DNA of 64,000 nt. Source: Streptomyces sp. B3I8 (GTDB taxonomy: Bacteria; Actinomycetota; Actinomycetes; Streptomycetales; Streptomycetaceae). How positions within the stretch are numbered: position 1 is the stretch's first letter; every line of letters starts with the position of its first letter. The stretch spans positions 400,795 through 464,794 of the forward strand of contig NZ_JAUSYN010000001.1 in NCBI RefSeq assembly GCF_030816915.1, written 5' to 3'. This document shows, in pieces, positions 60,527-64,000 of the stretch. The notes under the pieces were generated by a model. That model searched no databases. It was not told the origin of the DNA and saw nothing but the letters and a program-made list of their open reading frames with translations. The position numbers and the translations under genes were made by a program.

Positions 60527-62253
60527 CGCCGACCACTGCGACCTGAGGCGCCCGACGCCTTCCTCACTCCAGCACGGGTCCGCCCCGAGGGCGGACCCGT
60601 GCTGGAGAAGTGGAGCAGCGCGGATTGCGCCGCGCCCTCGGTCTTGGCGTGCCCGCCCTCGCCTTCGGCCGTGGTGGCGATGATCCGCCCGTCCTCGTCA
60701 CGCCGGACGTGGACCTTGCGCTTGCCGCTGGTGAGCGCGCGGGAGGCGAGCTGCTCGACCAGCCGCTCATCGTGGCTGCGCAGACCCTGGAGCACCGCCA
60801 CGAGCGGCTTGAAGCTCGCGGAGGCGAGCATGTCGGTCGGGTCCTCGCCGGGCTCCAGGAACACTGGCACGATGATCCTGGCCACCTTCGTGCTGCCGTC
60901 TTTGTTGAGCCTCAGGGCGCGGCCGATGTTCTGCACGATCTCGATCTGGGAGCCGCGGGTGTCGGCGAAGCAGACGGCTTCGACTCCTCGTTCGCCGGTG
61001 ATGTCGACGCCTTCTCCGAGGACGCGGCAGCTGGCGAGGAACGCGCGGTGTACGCGTCGGCCGTCGGCGTCGATGCCGCCTGCGAACTGGTGGAGGGCTT
61101 CGCGTCGTTCGGTGACGAGGTGGTCGCCGCACAGCCACGCCGACCACACCCGCTCCGGCGGGACGTGCCGTCCGGCTTCCAGTTCGTAGAACCCAGCGCC
61201 GATCGACGACGCGGGCAGCTTCTCCGCGGCCGCCAGGTCCTCGCCGGAGGCGTCGCGCGCGTACAGCGCGGCTGCGGTCTTCGGCAGTTTCTCCGCGAAC
61301 GCGGCGGCTTCCTCGACCTTCTGGTGGAACGTCATGACCGTACGCAGGTTGTACGCCGCCGCGTGCTCCAAAAGTGCGGTCTGCAGCAGCGCCAGGCGCC
61401 GGCCCCGCCGCGCCTCCTGTGACTCCCCGACGATGTGGGAGGGGTCGTGGATTTCGAGGACGTCGATCTCGAACCCGGCGAGGATGCCCCGCTCGATCGC
61501 CTCGGAGAGCCCGAGTTCGGCGCCGGGGAGCCAGGCCCCGAAGGTGCCGTCCGGGTCGTCGGCCATGCTCGCGAGTTCCGCCTCCATCCCGCCCGCGCCC
61601 TTCTGCGGGCGGGGCGAGGCGAGGATGCGCGGGGTGGCGGTGAGGTAGAGCCGGAAGTCCGCGGGGATGCGGGCGTTGTCGTGGATCGCCGCCCACGGCC
61701 GACCGAGGTCACCCGCGGTTGAGTGGGCCTCGTCCACGATGGCGAGGTCGAACGGGGCCATCTGCTGGCCGTAGAGCCGCTCCCCGCCCGCCAGAGCGGC
61801 TTCCACCGGCCCGCGAACCGTCCGCCGGCCGGTCGGGTCCTCCGGGTCCTCGCGGTCCACGAGGGAGGCGTAGGTGGCGAACACGACCACGGGCCCGGAC
61901 CCGGCCCAGAGCGCGAGCTGGATCGCATTCGTGGTGGTGCGCACCCCCAGTGCACCGAGGACCGGGTCGTTCTCCAGCGAGCACACCGCCACCATCGGCG
62001 CCCGATGCCCGACCGCACGCCACGCCTGGGCGGTCTGTGCGAGCAGGTCCAGGGTGGGCACGGTCACCAGGATCCGTCCGCCCGGGAAGCACTCCAGCGC
62101 GCTCGCGGCAGCCGTGATCGTCTTACCGGAGCCGGTGGCGGACACCAGCGTGCCCCGGGCCCCCTGCACGGGAACAGACGATCTTGCAAAAAATTTGGCC
62201 CATTCCCGAATGGCCGTTTTCTGGGTCACCTGATGTTCCCGGAGACTGATCAC
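60265..62253 (-). CDS. Telomere-associated DEAH helicase, truncated (ttrA-like)
   Basis: Superfamily 2 helicase: Walker A VSATGSGKTI (about residue 38), DEAH in LAIVDEAHS, LTATPR, and a C-terminal helicase domain with RALRLNKDGSTKVARIIVPV and FKPLVAVLQGLRSHDERLVE. This is the terminal helicase family found near Streptomyces linear plasmid ends (ttrA). The GTG at 62253 follows AAAGGAAAGG. Homology stops near residue 550 (SALLHF); the usual C-terminal helicase-associated repeats are absent and the frame continues as antisense of the SDR to 60265. Truncated, probably non-functional in transfer. Confidence 0.82.
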   Translation of the reverse strand: MISLREHQVTQKTAIREWAKFFARSSVPVQGARGTLVSATGSGKTITAAASALECFPGGRILVTVPTLDLLAQTAQAWRAVGHRAPMVAVCSLENDPVLGALGVRTTTNAIQLALWAGSGPVVVFATYASLVDREDPEDPTGRRTVRGPVEAALAGGERLYGQQMAPFDLAIVDEAHSTAGDLGRPWAAIHDNARIPADFRLYLTATPRILASPRPQKGAGGMEAELASMADDPDGTFGAWLPGAELGLSEAIERGILAGFEIDVLEIHDPSHIVGESQEARRGRRLALLQTALLEHAAAYNLRTVMTFHQKVEEAAAFAEKLPKTAAALYARDASGEDLAAAEKLPASSIGAGFYELEAGRHVPPERVWSAWLCGDHLVTERREALHQFAGGIDADGRRVHRAFLASCRVLGEGVDITGERGVEAVCFADTRGSQIEIVQNIGRALRLNKDGSTKVARIIVPVFLEPGEDPTDMLASASFKPLVAVLQGLRSHDERLVEQLASRALTSGKRKVHVRRDEDGRIIATTAEGEGGHAKTEGAAQSALLHFSSTGPPSGRTRAGVRKASGASGRSGRRHAWPVWSAGVGVSTLALIVSHVSSSARRVWSAARISLTAVVPVARRRGGWSASTAVRMAVATRSVVLNAVAGSSPMLFWTVRTVGS
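60567..60607. terminator. Perfect 19-bp hairpin at the convergent SDR/helicase junction
   Basis: Arms starting CTCCAGCACGGGTCCGCCC and matching GGGCGGACCCGTGCTGGAG, loop CGA. It lies 41 nt after the SDR stop and inside the reading frame of the truncated helicase, as if the helicase 3' end had been replaced. Confidence 0.75.
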
Positions 62254-62743
62254 AGATTTCGACCTTTCCTTTTTCCGGGCGACATCAGGTTCTTCCACCA
62301 CGTGCCCGTGCCCGAAGTGACCGCGCTTTCGTCGAGGGCCGGAGCGGGGCAGGGGTACCTGCCGATCCCGCCGCGCGCGGGCAGCTCGTCCTCGAAGCCG
62401 CAGGCGGCTACAGCTTTGAAGCCACCGTGCCACAGCGCTTCGAGCACGGCCGTGACGGCCTGCACCACCTCGTCCGGCGTTCCCGCGTGGGCCTCGCACT
62501 CAGCACGGTCGGCCACTGAAGGAAGCCGAAGGGATGGGCGCGCCGATTGGTGGCGTAGTCGTTGTGCTCGCCTTCCACGCGCACCGGCCCGACGGTCAGC
62601 TCCGCACCGTCGTCCTCAACGAGGCCGAGGGCGTCTCGAAGCCGGCCCACGACCCGCGGGGCGGACACGGCGTCCACGTAGATCGAGGCGTCGCTGTAAG
62701 GGGAGTCCGGGCCGAGGGGCGACGGCCCGCGATCATTCGGCAC
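62250..62743 (-). pseudogene. Frameshifted hypothetical protein downstream of ankyrin gene
   Basis: From a GTG at 62743, overlapping the ankyrin stop: PYSDASIYVDAVSAPRVVGR LRDALGLVEDDGAELTVGP, then HPFGFLQWPTVL. At about 62503 the sense moves frame to ECEAHAGTPDEVVQAVTAVL EALWHGGFKAVAACGFEDEL. Together it looks like a small immunity-like or SUKH-like family member paired with an ankyrin protein; the exact family is not identified. Confidence 0.45.
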
Positions 62744-63017
62744 GCGCGCTCCCCGGGGATTTGGCCGGGGTGAGGGAGAGGAAGTGCTGGAGCAGCCGCT
62801 GGGCCGGTTCGTGGCCGTAGCTCTCGGCCATCTGCAGCGGAGTTTCCCCGTTGGCAGCCGGCAGGTACAGGTCGGCACCGTAGGCCAGCCCGATTGCAGT
62901 GCTGGCCGTGTGCAGGGGACGCCCCGACTGCAGGTGGCCGTCCCCTTCCGAGCCGATCGCGTGAGTCAGCAACGTGAGCCCGAAGCACACCTCGTCCGGG
63001 TCCGCCCCAGCGTCCAC
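62733..63017 (-). CDS. Ankyrin-repeat protein, probably 5'-truncated (94 aa)
   Basis: MDAGADPDEVCFGLTLLTHA, GRPLHTASTAIGLAYGADLY and LPAANGETPLQMAESYGHEP AQRLLQHFL: about two and a half ankyrin repeats, starting at a GTG inside a repeat consensus, so the N-terminus seems lost. It overlaps the next ORF by 11 nt. No catalytic domain. Subtelomeric location. Confidence 0.65.
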   Translation of the reverse strand: MDAGADPDEVCFGLTLLTHAIGSEGDGHLQSGRPLHTASTAIGLAYGADLYLPAANGETPLQMAESYGHEPAQRLLQHFLSLTPAKSPGSARAE

Positions 63018-63305
63018 GGCTCCACCTCAGGCCAGGAGCTAGGCCCTAGCGCATCGGAACCCATAGCGCCCTTCCCCTCTCCACCGGCCTTGCTGGGCCG
63101 TGGCTGTCAGACAGCAGACCGGCCACGGACCTAACGCGCCGAGACCGATACGCCCTCAATCCCCGCTACCGGATGTCCCCGCTTTACACCAATGCTACAT
63201 GCTGCATCACATCAAGATGCAGCTTCCGAGACCACCCGACCGGGCCCCTCCACAAAATCCCCTGTGACCCCGATGGGCGTCACACATCGGGGTACACGGT
63301 GCCGC

Positions 63306-63602
63306 ATGGCACCGAAGACCGAACGCATCCAGCTCCTGTGGGCCGTGCGGCAACTGCGCCGTATCCGCTCCTTCTACGCCGCAGCCATCCTGCTGTGGAC
63401 GGGGACCACTGCCTGGACGGGCTGGCAGGCACCCGGGAGTCGGCAGATGTGGGTGTCCGTCCTCCTCCTGGCCGTCTTCACCGTACTGCTCGTCACCGCG
63501 AGCCTCGCCCTGCGGCGTCTCGCCGTTCCCGCCGCAGGCCGGCCCGCGCACCACGCTGCCCCGCCCAAGCTGCCAAGCACCCGCCGTCACGCTCACGCCT
63601 GA
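63306..63602 (+). CDS. Small subtelomeric membrane protein (98 aa)
   Basis: MAPKTERIQLLWAVRQLRRI RSFYAAAILLWTGTTAWTGW is helix 1, then VSVLLLAVFTVLLVTASLAL is helix 2; a basic Pro/His tail ends RRHAHA. The ATG at 63306 is picked because the longer frame starts in telomere-proximal repeats. Last gene before the telomere. Function unknown. Confidence 0.6.
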   Translation: MAPKTERIQLLWAVRQLRRIRSFYAAAILLWTGTTAWTGWQAPGSRQMWVSVLLLAVFTVLLVTASLALRRLAVPAAGRPAHHAAPPKLPSTRRHAHA

Positions 63603-63743
63603 GAGCCCGTCACTCTGCTCACGAGTCAGCCAGACCCCAGCCGCGCCCGCTTTGGACGGGGTCATGTGGCCTGTTGACAGCCCGTGACCGGACCACACAA
63701 GCCCCCCATCCCTGTAGGTGCCCGGGCCGTAGGCCCGTTGGCC

Positions 63744-64000
63744 GGCCCGCGCAGCGGGCCCGGCCTTTGTGGCGCACAGCGCCACCAGGTGGCTGGAGCG
63801 CAGCAGAGGCCACCCGGGGCCGAAGGCCCCGCAGCTCCGGGAGCGCAGCGAACGGAGCGTCACCCGCCCTGCGCAGCAGGGCGGGTGTGCGGGACGCGCA
63901 GCGTCCCGCCAGCGCTCCCGCGGAGCGGGAGCGCAACACCCGCGCGCAGCGCGGGTGTTCGCTTGCCCATCGCGCAGCGATGGGGTACCCGCTCCGCGGG
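63744..64000. other. Right telomere of a linear replicon (palindrome array)
   Basis: Nine palindromes in 257 bp, named from the end: I 63988-64000 (CCCGC-TCC-GCGGG), II 63966-63984, III 63935-63959 (11-bp arms), IV 63912-63934 (GGA loop), V 63889-63909, VI 63861-63887 (12-bp arms), VII 63834-63858, VIII 63816-63830 (GAA loop) and IX 63744-63760. Loops are GCA, GGA or GAA, as in archetypal Streptomyces telomeres, which are capped by a covalently bound Tpg protein and folded in the 3' overhang. The replicon ends at or within a few bases of 64000. Confidence 0.93.

Noticed and set aside
1..64000. Biosynthetic gene cluster
   Set aside because: Many SDR, MDR and hydrolase genes but no PKS, NRPS, terpene synthase or RiPP modification enzymes; the regulator-enzyme pairs look catabolic or detoxifying.
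1..64000. tRNA, rRNA or conjugation (tra) genes
   Set aside because: No cloverleaf-like or rRNA sequence and no FtsK-type Tra or relaxase motifs were recognised when reading both strands; a covariance search was not possible.

Overview
High G+C, GTG/ATG starts, many 4-bp start-stop overlaps and the gene families present point to Streptomyces. The last ~260 bases are a run of short palindromes with GCA, GGA or GAA loops that ends in a 13-bp terminal palindrome, which is the structure of the archetypal Streptomyces telomere. Position 64000 therefore looks like the physical right end of a linear replicon. A plasmid-type parAB pair lies about 61 kb from that end, so a linear plasmid is more likely than a chromosome arm. 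No rRNA, tRNA, CRISPR array or conjugation genes were recognised.

Layout. 0-2.7 kb: parA-parB partition operon with three copies of one unusual palindrome, proposed as parS. 2.7-5.3 kb: arsenic resistance genes (arsI divergent from arsR-aqp-arsC, then a decayed arsN). 5.4-5.7 kb: iteron-like cluster of AGCGACT repeats. 6-14.4 kb: small redox operons, each beside its own TetR or MarR regulator and operator (NmrA/SnoaL, SDR/epimerase/epoxide hydrolase, quinone oxidoreductase). 14.8-22.6 kb: a K+ operon (kimA-kdpD-kdpE) and a second two-component system facing a COG4705-like membrane protein. 22.5-31.8 kb: a mobile-element graveyard (Tn3, resolvase, IS701, IS5, IS256 pieces) around an aldo/keto reductase, a MerR gene and two AT-richer orphan genes. 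32-45.5 kb: hydrolases, a secreted I36-type inhibitor, duplicated TetR/FAD-monooxygenase modules sharing one operator motif, IclR/hydrolase and nitroreductase/TetR pairs. 45.6-60.5 kb: LysR-linked oxidoreductases, a crotonase/DinB/SDR operon, ALDH and SDR genes, separated by transposase and gene fragments. 60-64 kb: a truncated telomere-associated DEAH helicase, ankyrin and membrane ORFs, then the telomere.

The genes suggest a stress and xenobiotic accessory replicon. Most intact operons are one regulator plus NAD(P)H/FAD redox enzymes, alpha/beta hydrolases or metalloid detoxification. Between them lie at least 20 broken genes, the pattern expected of a subtelomeric arm shaped by repeated recombination.

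All calls were made by reading translations and motifs. No database search was run, so family names rest on recognised motifs and exact functions are inferred.
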